Shown here: one piece after another, positions 1-10,100 of the stretch | Numbering within the stretch: the first letter of the stretch is position 1 | How the letters are laid out: every line of letters begins with the position of its first letter | Origin: CALBPI01 sp038531945 | GTDB taxonomy: Bacteria; Pseudomonadota; Gammaproteobacteria; Steroidobacterales; Woeseiaceae | Direction of reading: 5' to 3' | Length of the DNA stretch: 64,000 nt | Assembly: GCA_038531945.1 (NCBI GenBank) | Contig: JBCBBH010000002.1 | Location: forward strand, 62,001 to 126,000 | Translations under genes and position numbers: made by a program | The notes under the pieces: generated by a model | What the model was told of the DNA's origin: nothing | Seen by the model: the letters and a program-made list of their open reading frames with translations, nothing else | Database searches by the model: none

Positions 1-2
1 GG

Positions 3-596
3 ACCGCGTGTAGTGTATGCGACGAGCTGTATCGTCTCCCGACACTTCGAGAAGGCGAAGTCGCGAAGTGCGGCAATTGCCACAGCGTTCTGATGACCAA
101 CAAGACGCGCCACGCTGAACGCACGCTCGCGTTGATGGTTTCCAGTTTGATCGTCTATTTAGTAGCGATCATTTACCCCTTCATGCGAATGGATCGCAGT
201 GGGTTCAGCAACGAGATTTCCGTAACTGATGCCGTGCTCATTCTGTGGCGCAACGACATGCAGCTGCTTTCCGTCGCGTGCGCTTTGCTGATCCTGGTTT
301 TTCCGTTGCTTCGCCTGGTGATTCTCAGCACGTTGGCGACTGCAACCTATCTCTATCGCCGTCCCAATCTAGGTCTCGCCCGTTTCGCGAGACTAGCTCA
401 GATCCTAGAGCCGTGGTCGATGGTGGATATCTTCATGCTCGGCGTCATCGTCTCACTCGTGAAAGTAGGCACGATGGTGGATATCGTACTCGGTGCCGCG
501 TTCTGGGGAATGGTGGCGTTGGTGGTGTTTCTGACGCTCGGCGCGGGGATGAGTTGTCGCGACAGCACATGGCGATTTCTTCGGGGGTCGCGTTGA
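3..596 (+). CDS. pqiA: Paraquat-inducible protein A, first half (5' end outside window)
   Basis: The reading frame is open from the left edge, so the start codon lies upstream. The first visible residues carry a CxxC pair (ACSVC) and about 20 residues later a second one (KCGNC), a zinc-ribbon as in PqiA proteins. Four hydrophobic segments follow, and the stretch EPWSMVDIFMLG is the conserved PqiA signature. In E. coli PqiA is a single chain with two such modules; here each module is a separate gene. The stop TGA overlaps the next start (TGATG). PqiA is an inner-membrane partner of the MCE protein PqiB. The family call is strong; its role in lipid transport is inferred from E. coli. Confidence 0.85.
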   Translation, partial: TACSVCDELYRLPTLREGEVAKCGNCHSVLMTNKTRHAERTLALMVSSLIVYLVAIIYPFMRMDRSGFSNEISVTDAVLILWRNDMQLLSVACALLILVFPLLRLVILSTLATATYLYRRPNLGLARFARLAQILEPWSMVDIFMLGVIVSLVKVGTMVDIVLGAAFWGMVALVVFLTLGAGMSCRDSTWRFLRGSR

Positions 597-1192
597 TGCG
601 AGCCAAAGATCAAGGCATTGCACTATGTGGTAGCTGCCATTCTCTGACAAAGCACCCAGACGAGCCCTGTGTGTTCTGTGGTGCCTCGGTGTCGCTGCGC
701 AAACCGAATAGCCTCCAACATGTGTGGGCATTTTGGATTGCAGGGATCATTGCCTACGTGCCCGGAAATCTCTACCCGATCATGGTCACCGATTCGCTGT
801 CCGGCACGAGCGCGTCCACGATCATCGAAGGAGTCGCAGCACTCATACACCACGGAAGCTATACGGTCGCCGCGGTAGTTTTCGTCGCAAGCATCATCGT
901 GCCGGTCGCGAAGTTTGCGGTTATCGCATGGCTTGCGTTGACCATCCACTTTCAATGGACGGTAAGCAAAAAGCGCCGAATAGAAGCGTACGAGGCAATC
1001 GAGTTCATAGGTCGATGGTCAATGGTCGACGTATTCGTCGTTGCGGCTTTGGCAGCACTCATCCAAGTCGGAGGACTCATGTCTATCGCGCCCGGAATCG
1101 GCATCAATGCGTTCGCACTGTCGGTTGTGTTCACGATGCTCTCGGCGATGAGTTTCGATCCACGTCAGATTTGGGATGAACCATCGGTATGA
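596..1192 (+). CDS. pqiA: Paraquat-inducible protein A, second half
   Basis: Inner-membrane protein of about 198 residues. It opens with a cytoplasmic zinc-ribbon (LCGSC and PCVFC) and continues with four hydrophobic segments; IGRWSMVDVFVVA repeats the PqiA signature seen in the gene before it. The start ATG at 596 overlaps the previous stop; an in-frame ATG at 569 is an alternative. The stop overlaps the start of pqiB by 4 bases, so the genes are translationally coupled. Together the two genes equal one full-length E. coli-type PqiA. Confidence 0.85.
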   Translation: MRAKDQGIALCGSCHSLTKHPDEPCVFCGASVSLRKPNSLQHVWAFWIAGIIAYVPGNLYPIMVTDSLSGTSASTIIEGVAALIHHGSYTVAAVVFVASIIVPVAKFAVIAWLALTIHFQWTVSKKRRIEAYEAIEFIGRWSMVDVFVVAALAALIQVGGLMSIAPGIGINAFALSVVFTMLSAMSFDPRQIWDEPSV

Positions 1193-2856
1193 ATCAATCA
1201 ACGGACGATGGTGTTTTGATTGACTCGGTCGATGGTCGTCGAATCTCGAGAATTTGGATTGTCCCTATTGTGGCATTGGTCGTCGGTGCCCTCGTGATCT
1301 GGCAGTCGATCGCTGAGCAAGGGCCGCTCATCGAGATTCACTTTGATCAGGGACATGGCATCACGGCCGGCAAGACGGAGGTCAAATACGCGGACGTTAC
1401 CGTGGGTCTGATTGAAGCTGTGTCGTTGTCGGATGATTTATCAAAAGTCATAGTTCAGGCGCGACTTGAACCGTTTATGGCACCTTTCCTTGGTGATACA
1501 ACACAGTTCTGGGTCGTCAAGGCAGACTTTCGCGGTGCAAACATCTCAGGCCTGGGTACGCTTTTCTCGGGTGCCTACATCGAGGCTGGATGGGAAGAGA
1601 CACCGTCGGTCGGACGTCGTCAATTCGTCGGCCTCAATGAAAGGCCTTTGACTCGCCCGGGTTCCAACGGGCGCCACTTCAAGCTCACTGCACCTGATGC
1701 CAGCTCGGTCTCGGTTGGGTCACCGGTGTTTTACAGGAACTTGCCGGTCGGGCAGGTCGAGGCGGTTGCCATGAGCCCGGACTTCAATGCGGTCGATTTC
1801 ACCGCGTTTGTTGAGGCACCGTACGACCGGTTGCTGACGTCGACCACACGTTTTTGGAATGTCTCTGGCGTTGACGTTGATCTCGGGTTCGACGGCGTAC
1901 GCCTGCATGTGAACTCGCTGAACTCGCTAGTCGCAGGCGGCGTGGCGTTTGGAAACATTGGCGCGTCCAAAACTGACGCCGCATTCGAACCCGAGGCTCC
2001 GTACCGGCTTTATCCGAACCATGACTCTGCGATTGAAGCCGGTTTTGAAATCACTGAAGGCAATGGCTATCTGCTCATGGCGGAGTTTGATGAATCGATT
2101 CGTGGTCTCGAGGTTGGGGCCCCGGTTGAGTGGCAGGGAATTCTGGTTGGAAGGGTTCGCGATGTCGTGCTCGATCTTGGTCCTGGCGACCCGTCAGAGC
2201 GGCAGATCTACGCGGTTATCGAGATGCAACCCGCTCGCGTCGGACTCGAGAGTCTCAGTGACGAGGAGTTGAAGCGAGGACTTTCGGAATGGGTGCAATC
2301 CGGGATGCGCGCGCAGCTCGCGTCCGGTAACGTGTTCACCGGCAGAAAACTCGTTCGACTGATCGATCAAGCTGCACCGGCCGATGCTGCAATCTCCATT
2401 GATTTCGATGCGCAGCCTTATCCGCAATTGCCGACCATAACGGCCGCGAATCTCGGCGCCGTTTCGAGCAATGTGCAAAAAATTGTTGCCAACCTAGCGG
2501 AATTGCCAGTCGATCAATTGGCGCGATCTCTTATTAGCTTGGTTGATGGGGCTTCGGCGCTTGTGTCGGACCCCAATTTGGAAGCGGTGCCAGGCGAGTT
2601 GCGCGAAGCTCTGATCGCGCTGAACGACACCGCCAGTAATCTTAGTGATGCAAGTGAGAATCTTCCCGAGTTGATCGACCAGATGATCACAGTCGTTGCA
2701 GCCGGCGACGAGGCATTGGCCGGCTTATCACCAGACTCTGAACTTTACTCGGAGCTGTCAGGTGCATTGGGTGAATTGCGTGACGCAACTCGGGCGGTGG
2801 CGCAGGTTCTTCAGACGCTCGAAGACAAACCCAATGCACTGTTCTTAGGAAAGTAA
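1189..2856 (+). CDS. pqiB: PqiB-type MCE-domain protein
   Basis: A 555-residue protein with a single N-terminal membrane segment (about residues 20-40) and three MCE/MlaD-type beta domains (roughly 45-135, 160-265 and 285-395), followed by a long helical C-terminal region. In E. coli PqiB hexamers form a tube from the inner membrane across the periplasm that is proposed to carry lipids. It starts with ATG overlapping the pqiA stop (ATGA) and is followed after one base by the lipoprotein gene pqiC, giving the complete pqiABC set. The family assignment is firm; the transported lipid is unknown. Confidence 0.9.
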   Translation: MNQSTDDGVLIDSVDGRRISRIWIVPIVALVVGALVIWQSIAEQGPLIEIHFDQGHGITAGKTEVKYADVTVGLIEAVSLSDDLSKVIVQARLEPFMAPFLGDTTQFWVVKADFRGANISGLGTLFSGAYIEAGWEETPSVGRRQFVGLNERPLTRPGSNGRHFKLTAPDASSVSVGSPVFYRNLPVGQVEAVAMSPDFNAVDFTAFVEAPYDRLLTSTTRFWNVSGVDVDLGFDGVRLHVNSLNSLVAGGVAFGNIGASKTDAAFEPEAPYRLYPNHDSAIEAGFEITEGNGYLLMAEFDESIRGLEVGAPVEWQGILVGRVRDVVLDLGPGDPSERQIYAVIEMQPARVGLESLSDEELKRGLSEWVQSGMRAQLASGNVFTGRKLVRLIDQAAPADAAISIDFDAQPYPQLPTITAANLGAVSSNVQKIVANLAELPVDQLARSLISLVDGASALVSDPNLEAVPGELREALIALNDTASNLSDASENLPELIDQMITVVAAGDEALAGLSPDSELYSELSGALGELRDATRAVAQVLQTLEDKPNALFLGK

Positions 2857-2857
2857 T

Positions 2858-3451
2858 GTGAATCACTTGAGAAGATCATTCAAAGTCATTCTCATCGCGG
2901 TCGTCGCATGGTTCGCGCTTGCGTTGTGCGCGTGCGGAAGCGGCCCCATCCCAACAAAGTACTTACTTCCATCGCCTGAGTTCAGTGTGAAAAAATCCCT
3001 GGATACTCGGCCTCTTCTAATTACGCGCGTCCAGCTGCCAGGCTATGCGCGCGGTGCGGCGGTCTGCACGCGAGAGCGTGATCACACCATCTCCGAGAGT
3101 CGCATGGCTGAATGGGCCTCATCACCGCGAGAGTCTGTGATCGCTGTGTTAGCCCGTCATATTGAGGGAGTAGGTGACTACACCGTTGCGCAACGACCAG
3201 TGGTCTCTTCATTCAACGCCGACGCCGGGATCGCCGTGCTATTCGACGAGTTTGTCCGACTGCCCGACAACAGCGCATTGCTCGAAGGGCAAGTACGAAT
3301 CGATGCGGCTGATGGTCACAGAGTCGTCCGGTTTTCACTGCGATCGCCCGCCACAGGCAGCGCCATCGATAGCTACATGTTAGCCAAGTCGAACGCCCTA
3401 GCAGATCTGGCTCGACTTATTGATGCCCAACTGAGCGAATTCGGTCAATAG
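2858..3451 (+). CDS. pqiC: PqiC-type outer-membrane lipoprotein (ABC-type transport auxiliary)
   Basis: A 197-residue lipoprotein: a basic N-terminus, a hydrophobic segment and a lipobox ending at Cys26 (LCAC). The rest resembles the ABC-type transport auxiliary lipoprotein family (PqiC/YmbA), e.g. KYLLPSPEF after the lipid anchor. GTG start one base after the pqiB stop, with AGGA about 9 bases upstream. In E. coli PqiC is the outer-membrane partner that caps the PqiB tube. Confidence 0.82.
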   Translation: MNHLRRSFKVILIAVVAWFALALCACGSGPIPTKYLLPSPEFSVKKSLDTRPLLITRVQLPGYARGAAVCTRERDHTISESRMAEWASSPRESVIAVLARHIEGVGDYTVAQRPVVSSFNADAGIAVLFDEFVRLPDNSALLEGQVRIDAADGHRVVRFSLRSPATGSAIDSYMLAKSNALADLARLIDAQLSEFGQ

Positions 3452-3512
3452 TCTTTGCTCGTTTACGACCCCGCCCTGCCAAGATTCGACAAATCAGATA
3501 AGGTCAAAAACA

Positions 3513-4079
3513 ATGCATAGAATTCTTGCCTTCGCAGCTTCCAACAGTCAAAGCTCAATCAACCGCAGTCTCGTCACACTGGCGGCAGGGCGATTCAGAC
3601 AAGGGTTCATGAGCGCAGTGGAAATTGAGTACTTGGATCTGAACGACTTTGAGATGCCGATCTACTCGATTGATAGAGAAACCGCATCCGGAATTCCTGA
3701 TCAGGCGGAGCTCTTTTATCACAAGATTGGTTCGTCCGACGGACTCTTCGTTTCATTCGCTGAGCACAATGGCACCGTGACTGCTGCATGGAAGAACATC
3801 TTTGACTGGATGAGTCGGATTGACTCCAAAGTCTGGCAACAGAAAAAACTCCTATTGCTGGCGGCAACACCGGGCAAGAGAGCAGGTGCCGGTGTGCTTG
3901 AGTACGTCGGGCGAGCATCGTTTTTTGGTGGCGAGGTGGTTGCGACGCTCGGCATCGGACATTGGGCGATTGCGTTCGACGCCGCGACGCAGTCGTTCAC
4001 GCGACAAGAAGACTGGGATGCACTTGATTCGGCGCTTTCCGAATTCTCGCGAGCACTTACTCGGTCAGCGCGAACCTAA
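3513..4079 (+). CDS. NADPH-dependent FMN reductase family protein
   Basis: A 188-residue flavodoxin-like protein. The N-terminus (ILAFAASNSQSSINRSLV) is the phosphate-binding loop pattern of NADPH-dependent FMN/quinone reductases, and the central FVSFAEHNGTVTAAWKNIFDW matches the FMN-binding loop of the family. Cytoplasmic, probably reducing FMN, quinones or a similar acceptor; the real substrate cannot be told. It stands alone between pqiC and a membrane protein gene. A TAAGG ribosome binding site precedes the ATG. Confidence 0.8.
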   Translation: MHRILAFAASNSQSSINRSLVTLAAGRFRQGFMSAVEIEYLDLNDFEMPIYSIDRETASGIPDQAELFYHKIGSSDGLFVSFAEHNGTVTAAWKNIFDWMSRIDSKVWQQKKLLLLAATPGKRAGAGVLEYVGRASFFGGEVVATLGIGHWAIAFDAATQSFTRQEDWDALDSALSEFSRALTRSART

Positions 4080-4240
4080 GCTATGGACGTTCGAAAAGAC
4101 AGCCCCGTCAAAGGGCGTTTTGCTGACTCGGTCCCCAATTCTGGCCAGTCAAGTTTCACGTTGGCGTGGGGCTCGGTCAGGCGATGTTGCCAACCTGAAA
4201 AACTTGGCTGCGATGGCGCGTGCTCTCAAGGAAGATGGAA

Positions 4241-5053
4241 ATGCATCTAGCGCAGCGGCTCCAGTTTCGCGACAGTGTTGCATTGGCGGCTTTGACTCTG
4301 CTGGTGTTCTTCGTGATGTTGTGGGCACCGCTCGGACAACGGACGTTGTTGGTCGAACACTGGATGGTCATCGGCACCTACCTCGCGCCGATATTGTTGT
4401 TGGTTTCCGCGTTTAATATTAATGCCAATGGGGCCCGCAGGACGTGGGCGCTGGTGATTCTGGTTGCCTACATTGCGCATCAGTTTGAAGAGCATTGGGT
4501 TGACGCATTGGGGAACTCCTATTCCTTTTACGCACATGTCAACGCGCTGCTCCACTCGATGCTGGAAATCGATGATCCGAACCTCATGCCGCTCACAAAG
4601 TCGGCAATTTTCTTCATCAACACGTCTTTGGTTTGGCTTGTCGGATTGCAAGCGGTGGTTTTCGGTCCAAAGCAGCCGTTCACGGTGCATTCGATCATGT
4701 CCATTGCGTTGGTCAATGCTATTTCACACGTAGCGCTCGCGGCGATTACCCACTCGTATAACCCGGGTTTGGTGACTTCTATTTTCCTCTTTATCCCCCT
4801 GGCTCTTGCTTACACTGCCTATGTCGTGCGCAGCCAACCGTGGGAGATGCGTGCCGTCTGGGTCAGCATCGGTTGGGCTGTAATCGCACATGTTTTGATG
4901 GTTTGGGGACTGATTGCCGCGAACGTCTCAGGGCTGTTTTCCGAGTCGGTGTACGTCGTACTGCTTATCGCTTGGTCGCTGGTGCCCGCAATTCTGACGG
5001 TCCGATTCCGTCGAGAATTCACGCCCTTGAGTGCTCGGGCAGGCGAATCATAA
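4241..5053 (+). CDS. HXXEE-domain integral membrane protein
   Basis: About 270 residues with seven or eight hydrophobic segments. It contains HQFEEH in the second part of the sequence, the hallmark of the HXXEE family, plus a later SHVALAAITHSYNPG segment rich in histidine. The function of the family is unknown; conserved His and Glu suggest metal binding in the membrane. The start ATG at 4241 is chosen because AAGGA lies 8 bases upstream; GTG at 4220 and ATG at 4235 are in frame but poorly spaced. Confidence 0.68.
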   Translation: MHLAQRLQFRDSVALAALTLLVFFVMLWAPLGQRTLLVEHWMVIGTYLAPILLLVSAFNINANGARRTWALVILVAYIAHQFEEHWVDALGNSYSFYAHVNALLHSMLEIDDPNLMPLTKSAIFFINTSLVWLVGLQAVVFGPKQPFTVHSIMSIALVNAISHVALAAITHSYNPGLVTSIFLFIPLALAYTAYVVRSQPWEMRAVWVSIGWAVIAHVLMVWGLIAANVSGLFSESVYVVLLIAWSLVPAILTVRFRREFTPLSARAGES

Positions 5054-5103
5054 GGCTAACACCTGAAAAGTAGGTGTTCGGGGTATCCCACATCCCGCTC
5101 CAT

Positions 5104-5116
5104 GTAATAGTATTAC
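5104..5116. promoter_or_regulatory. Zur-box-like palindrome
   Basis: GTAATAGTATTAC is a perfect inverted repeat of 6 bases around one central base, 34 bases before the COG0523 gene. AT-rich palindromes of this form resemble the core of proteobacterial Zur operators, and COG0523 GTPases are often Zur-regulated. The palindrome is seen directly; the Zur assignment is inferred from shape and neighbour. Confidence 0.5.
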
Positions 5117-5150
5117 GTTCACTGCCAGTCAGTTTCTAGCAGGGTGATCT

Positions 5151-6365
5151 ATGCAAGCGAATCAAACCCCGCGGCTTCCCGTGACCGTTTTGTCCGGTTT
5201 TCTCGGCGCCGGAAAGACCACCGTTTTGAGCCATGTGCTGAACAATCGTGAAGGCAAGAAGGTTGCCGTGATTGTGAACGACATGAGTGAGATCAATATC
5301 GATGCCGCGGTCGTGCAGAACGAGGTGTCGCTGAACCGCAGTGAAGAGAAGCTCGTCGAGATGAGCAACGGATGCATCTGCTGCACGTTGCGAGAAGACC
5401 TGCTCGAAGAGGTCACGAAGCTCGCACAGGACGGCCGCTTCGACTATCTGCTCATCGAGTCCACCGGCATCTCCGAGCCGTTACCCGTTGCCGAGACGTT
5501 CACCTTTGCGGATGAGAGCGGCGTGTCGCTGTCGGACGTTGCAAGCCTCGACACGATGGTGACAGTGGTCGACGCGGTGAACTTCCTGCGCGACTACGAG
5601 ACGGCGAAGTCGCTGAAAGAAGCGGGCGAGTCGCTCGGCGACGAAGACGAACGCAGCGTCAGCGATCTGTTGGTCGATCAGGTCGAGTTTGCTGACGTCA
5701 TTTTGATCAGCAAAACCGATCTTGCAGAACCGAAAGACGTCGAACGTCTGACGGCGATTCTGAAAACGCTGAACACAGACGCGAAAATCATCCCAATCGC
5801 GAACGGCAACATCGAAGCTGATGCGATTTTGAATACCGAGTTGTTCGATTTCGAGCGCGCGCAGCAGGCGCCCGGCTGGTTGAAAGAAATGCGCGGTGAG
5901 CATGTGCCGGAGACCGAAGAGTACGGTATCGGCAGTTTTTCATATGAAGCGCGGCGTCCGTTTCATCCGAAAAAGTTCTATGATTTCCTGCATGGCACCA
6001 ATAATTACGGCAAGTTGATTCGCTCAAAAGGCTATTTTTGGCTGGCGACTCGGCCGCAGTTCGCGGGTCAGTGGAGCCAGGCAGGTGGCATCGCGCGGTA
6101 TGGGTTCGCCGGCATGTTCTGGGCGGCAGTTCCGAGATCTAACTGGCCCCAGGAAGAAGAGTACCTCGCGAGCATCGAAAAGATGTGGGTAGAGCCGTTC
6201 GGCGATATGCGCCAGGAGCTGGTATTCATCGGCCAAGGCCTCGATGAACCTGCGATACGTAAAGCACTCGATGATTGCTTGCTGAGCGAAGACGAAGTGT
6301 TGCGCGGCAAGGACTACTGGGCGACGCTTGAGGATCCGTTTCCTGCCTGGAGAATGGAGCAATGA
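5151..6365 (+). CDS. COG0523 (CobW/ZigA-type) GTP-binding metallochaperone
   Basis: A 404-residue G3E-family GTPase. Walker A is GFLGAGKTT (residues 16-24), the metal-binding CxCC motif is GCICC (Cys75, 77, 78), the G-domain SKTD is present, and a CobW C-terminal domain follows. COG0523 proteins deliver metals, often zinc under zinc limitation, to client enzymes. The length, the Zur-box-like palindrome upstream and the coupled DUF1826 gene point to the zinc-limitation branch rather than cobalamin synthesis or nitrile hydratase activation. The stop overlaps the next start by 4 bases. Confidence 0.88.
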   Translation: MQANQTPRLPVTVLSGFLGAGKTTVLSHVLNNREGKKVAVIVNDMSEINIDAAVVQNEVSLNRSEEKLVEMSNGCICCTLREDLLEEVTKLAQDGRFDYLLIESTGISEPLPVAETFTFADESGVSLSDVASLDTMVTVVDAVNFLRDYETAKSLKEAGESLGDEDERSVSDLLVDQVEFADVILISKTDLAEPKDVERLTAILKTLNTDAKIIPIANGNIEADAILNTELFDFERAQQAPGWLKEMRGEHVPETEEYGIGSFSYEARRPFHPKKFYDFLHGTNNYGKLIRSKGYFWLATRPQFAGQWSQAGGIARYGFAGMFWAAVPRSNWPQEEEYLASIEKMWVEPFGDMRQELVFIGQGLDEPAIRKALDDCLLSEDEVLRGKDYWATLEDPFPAWRMEQ

Positions 6366-7027
6366 CGCCGGTAAGTGAAGCAAGGGTTGTTAATGATGAC
6401 GGGCAGCGCATTCCCGTCATTGGTCAAGATCGGACGATTCTCGGCGATGTTTACCGCGACGAAGTCAATCTCGCAGTTTGGCAGCGAGAAGTGCCCGAGG
6501 CCGTGACCGACTACCTCCGTTCGGAACTGGTCGCGCGTCAGGAATTCAAGGTCGCGATGATGGTGTCGGCTGTGAATGCGCGGGAGGCGTTGGCGCAGGC
6601 GATAGGAGCCGGCGAGGACAATGCGCTGGTCAGCGACGTCGTCGACCTCATCGAGATGTTCTGCTGTCTGTTTGACATCGAGCGTGTGGGACTGAGACTG
6701 ACCACCCTCAGCCGCGCAATGTGTCCGAAATTTCATGTCGATCATCTGCCGTGTCGGTTGGTCACGACCTATCAGGGTGTGGGATCCGAGTGGATTCCTG
6801 AAGCACGTGTGAATCGGAGTCGTTTGTTGACCGGGGATGATGGTTCATATGACACGGCAAAGCCGTACTCGGATGAAGAGGATATCGAGCAACTGTCTGC
6901 TGGCGACGTTGCGATCCTCAAAGGATCCGGTTGGTTGGGCAACGAACATGCTGGAATCGTCCATCGATCGCCTGCGGTCGAGGCAGGAGAAAACCGACTT
7001 CTCATGACGTTGGACTTCGCTAACTAA
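6362..7027 (+). CDS. DUF1826 domain protein
   Basis: A 221-residue cytoplasmic protein of the DUF1826 family. The conserved core is CPKFHVDHLPCRLVTTYQG, with Cys and His residues that could bind metal; a C-terminal GNEHAGIVHRSP segment adds further histidine. It is translationally coupled (ATGA) to the COG0523 GTPase, an association I recall from other proteobacteria, so it may be a client or helper in metal homeostasis. Biochemical function unknown. Confidence 0.75.
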   Translation: MTPVSEARVVNDDGQRIPVIGQDRTILGDVYRDEVNLAVWQREVPEAVTDYLRSELVARQEFKVAMMVSAVNAREALAQAIGAGEDNALVSDVVDLIEMFCCLFDIERVGLRLTTLSRAMCPKFHVDHLPCRLVTTYQGVGSEWIPEARVNRSRLLTGDDGSYDTAKPYSDEEDIEQLSAGDVAILKGSGWLGNEHAGIVHRSPAVEAGENRLLMTLDFAN

Positions 7028-7050
7028 CCGAGCGATTTACCTCACGCAAG

Positions 7051-7086
7051 AAAAAGCCGCCGCGAATGACTTCGCGGCGGCTTTTT
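7051..7086. terminator. Bidirectional intrinsic terminator
   Basis: A perfect 16-bp stem (AAAAAGCCGCCGCGAA paired with its complement) around the loop TGAC, flanked by an A-run on the left and a T-run on the right. It lies between the convergent DUF1826 gene and the Asp-box gene and should stop transcription from both sides. Confidence 0.92.
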
Positions 7087-7105
7087 TGTTCCTCACGCTA
7101 ACGGC

Positions 7106-10100
7106 TTAGGGCCAGTCGGGCACACGCCCCGGTGTGTGCGGCGCGCCCAACGCTTCTAGTTCACGCTCGAGTGCGCCGAGCTCTGAATTGATGCGCTTCA
7201 GATCGCTCAGCACATCGTTGAACTCGGTCGCTGCGATGTCGTACGACTGCTCGTACATCGCTGGCACGTCCTGACGAACACTGAGTAGCAGTCCGTACAC
7301 TGCACCCGCTCGACGCGACACTGACCACGGCGTCGGCTCGTTGCGTGACGCAACGGTTGAGTCGCCGCTCAATGCAACGACCGCATCGTCGAGGCTCACC
7401 TCGATTGTCCGAAGTTGTTCAGCGAGTGCCGGACTGGCGGTTGGGGTCATAGGAATAGCGGCTTTGAGATGCTCAATGCGTTGTCCCAACTCGCCGGCGA
7501 GAGCAGCAGCACCCGTGACCGCGCGATACAGCTCACCGGCCTTGCGCTGGAACGCGACAACAGAGGCCAGGTCGGTGCTGGTGTCGTTGCCTTGCGGTAA
7601 CGATTTCACGCGGAAGGTCTGCGCTTCACCGATTTCTTCGAGCTTGCCATTGCGTTGAACGGCGAGTGTCGCAGAGTAAACGCCAGGTGCAACCAGCGGT
7701 CCTTGCGGATCACTGGCCCAAGGCGCGCTGAAGTCCGAACCGCCGAGGTTGACCGGGTCTGTACTCGGCCAGCGCAGATCCCACGCCGTGCGATGCAGCC
7801 CCGCGGAAGTCTTGCCCTCGACATAGCGCACGACTTCTCCGCCCTCATTGCGAACAACGAGCATGACTTTGGGATCGTCCTCACGATCCTCGGCGCGCAG
7901 CGCGTCCCAAGACGGGTAGGGTGTATCGCCGCCAGCTTTCTCGGTCTCAATTTCCGCCGCGCGGCGTTCGGCGGCCGCGGTTTGAATCTCGTCTTCGATG
8001 TAGTAGGTGAAGACGGCACCGAATGGCGGATTCTTTTCGTTGTAGTAGTCCGCGCCACGGAAGCCTTTCTCACCGTAGCCAATCTTGTCGCCGACGATGT
8101 ACGACCACGCGTCGCGGACACCGAACAAATGCATGGGTTCGACGTCATCCGCTGATGTGCGCAGTGCGGTGTAGTCATCCAATACATAGATGCCGCGACC
8201 GAATGTACCGACGACCAGATCGTTCTCACGACGTTGAATTTCAAGGTCGCGTACGGCGATCGTCGGGAAGTTGGATTTCAACGCGTGCCACGATTCGCCG
8301 CGGTCCTGCGAGAAAAACACACCGAATTCCGTTCCGACGAACAACAGGTTCGGGTCGAAATGATCTTCCACGATCGTGTGCGCCGAGCCGCGCTCCGGCA
8401 GGTTGTTCGAGATCAACGACCAGCTGCGTCCGCGGTTCTCGGTTTTGAGAACGTAGGGTTTGTAGTCGCCGCGTTTGTGGTTGTCGATGGTCGCGTACGC
8501 GACATCCGGGTCGTGCATCGATGCTTGCACGTCCTCGATCAAAGACATGTCCGGGACGCCGCGGAACGACGTCGTGCGGCGCCACGTCTGGCCACTGTCT
8601 TCGGTCACACTCATGACCCCGTCGTCCGTTCCGACGTAGATCAGACCTTCTTGCAATGTACTTTCGGACAACCCGATGGCCGCGCCGTAGATCGACGTCG
8701 AGTCGTTCTTGGCGATCGTATCGATGCTCCACACGCGACCCATGACCTCCAGCGCATTGCGATCGATCTGGCGTGTCAGATCGGGGCTGACGGCTTGCCA
8801 GCTATTGCCGCGGTCATCCGAGCGGAACAGTTTCTCAGCGGCGTAGTAGATCCGCTTGCTGTTGTGCGGGCTCACGATCAGCGGCGTATTCCAGTTCCAC
8901 TTGTAGTTGTTTTCACCGCTGCCAGGATGTGGTGCGATGAATACACGCTCGCCACTCGCCTTGTTGTAACGTGCCAGTCCGCCGTATTGGTATTGCGTGT
9001 AGATGATGTCCGGATCTTCCGGATCGAACTGCGGTTCATAGCCGTCGCCACCAAGAATCAGGTTCCAGTCGGCGTTGGTGATGCCGTGGCGAACCAAAGT
9101 GCGGGAAGGTCCACACAAGGAGTTGTTGTCTTGGGTGCCACCGCAGACGTTGTAGAACGGCACGCCGTAGTCTGGCTGAATTCGATAGAACTGTGCGATC
9201 GGCAGGTTGCTGATATGGCGCCAGTTCGAGCCGTTGTCGAAACTCTCGTAGATACCGCCATCGCCGCCGATGATCATGTGCGTCGAAACCTCCGGATCGA
9301 TCCACAATGCATGGTCGTCAACATGTCGATGTTCGACGCCCAGTCGGCTCCACGAGCGTCCGCCATCTTCGGAAACAAACGTGAACGTGTCTGGTGAGAA
9401 CACACGATCGGCATCGGTCGGATCGACGACCAGCTCGTTGTAGTACTGCGGGCTCGTCGTGGCATGGTCCGAGCGTTTCTCCCAGTTCAGCCCGAAGTCG
9501 CTGGAGTGGTAGATGCCGCGTTCCTTGTCGCTGGCTTCGATGATGGCGTAAATCCGATTGGGCTCAGTCTGTGCGCCCGCGAGCCCAATGCGGCCCATGT
9601 TGTCTTTCGGTATGCCGGCGGTGATTTCTGTCCAGGTCTCGCCGCCGTCTTCGGTTCTGTGAATCCCGCTGCCAGGCCCTCCGTTGATCAGCGTCCACAC
9701 GTGGCGTCGGCGTTGATAGCTTGACGCCACAATGCGGTCACTGTTCGCTGGATCGACGACAAACTCATTGATGCCGGTGTGCTCGTCGACTTCGAGAATC
9801 CGCGTCCAGGTCGCGCCACCGTCGGTGGTCTTATACAGGCCGCGATCACCGCCGTCGCTCCACAGAGGCCCTTGCGCTGCTGCTAGCACCGTGTCGGAGT
9901 CCTCCGGATCGATCCAGATTTGGCTGACATGACCTGAGTCTTTCAGCCCCATGTTGGTCCAGGTCTTACCGCCGTCGAGCGATTTGTAGATGCCGTCGCC
10001 GTAGCCGACGCTGCGCTGCGCGTTGTTCTCTCCAGAGCCAACCCAAACGGTGTTTGGGTTGCTGGGATCGAGCTCGACGACACCGAGGGCATACGACCCC

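Noticed and set aside
3820..4416. 198-codon plus-strand open frame between the FMN reductase and HXXEE genes
   Set aside because: Overlaps both real genes out of frame, with Arg/Ser-rich composition typical of a wrong frame.
5058..5078. AACACCT...AGGTGTT hairpin after the HXXEE gene
   Set aside because: Seven-base stem with no following T-run; too weak to call a terminator.
8234..9397. 387-codon open frame on the plus strand
   Set aside because: Lies antisense inside the well-supported Asp-box protein gene and has no recognisable family.
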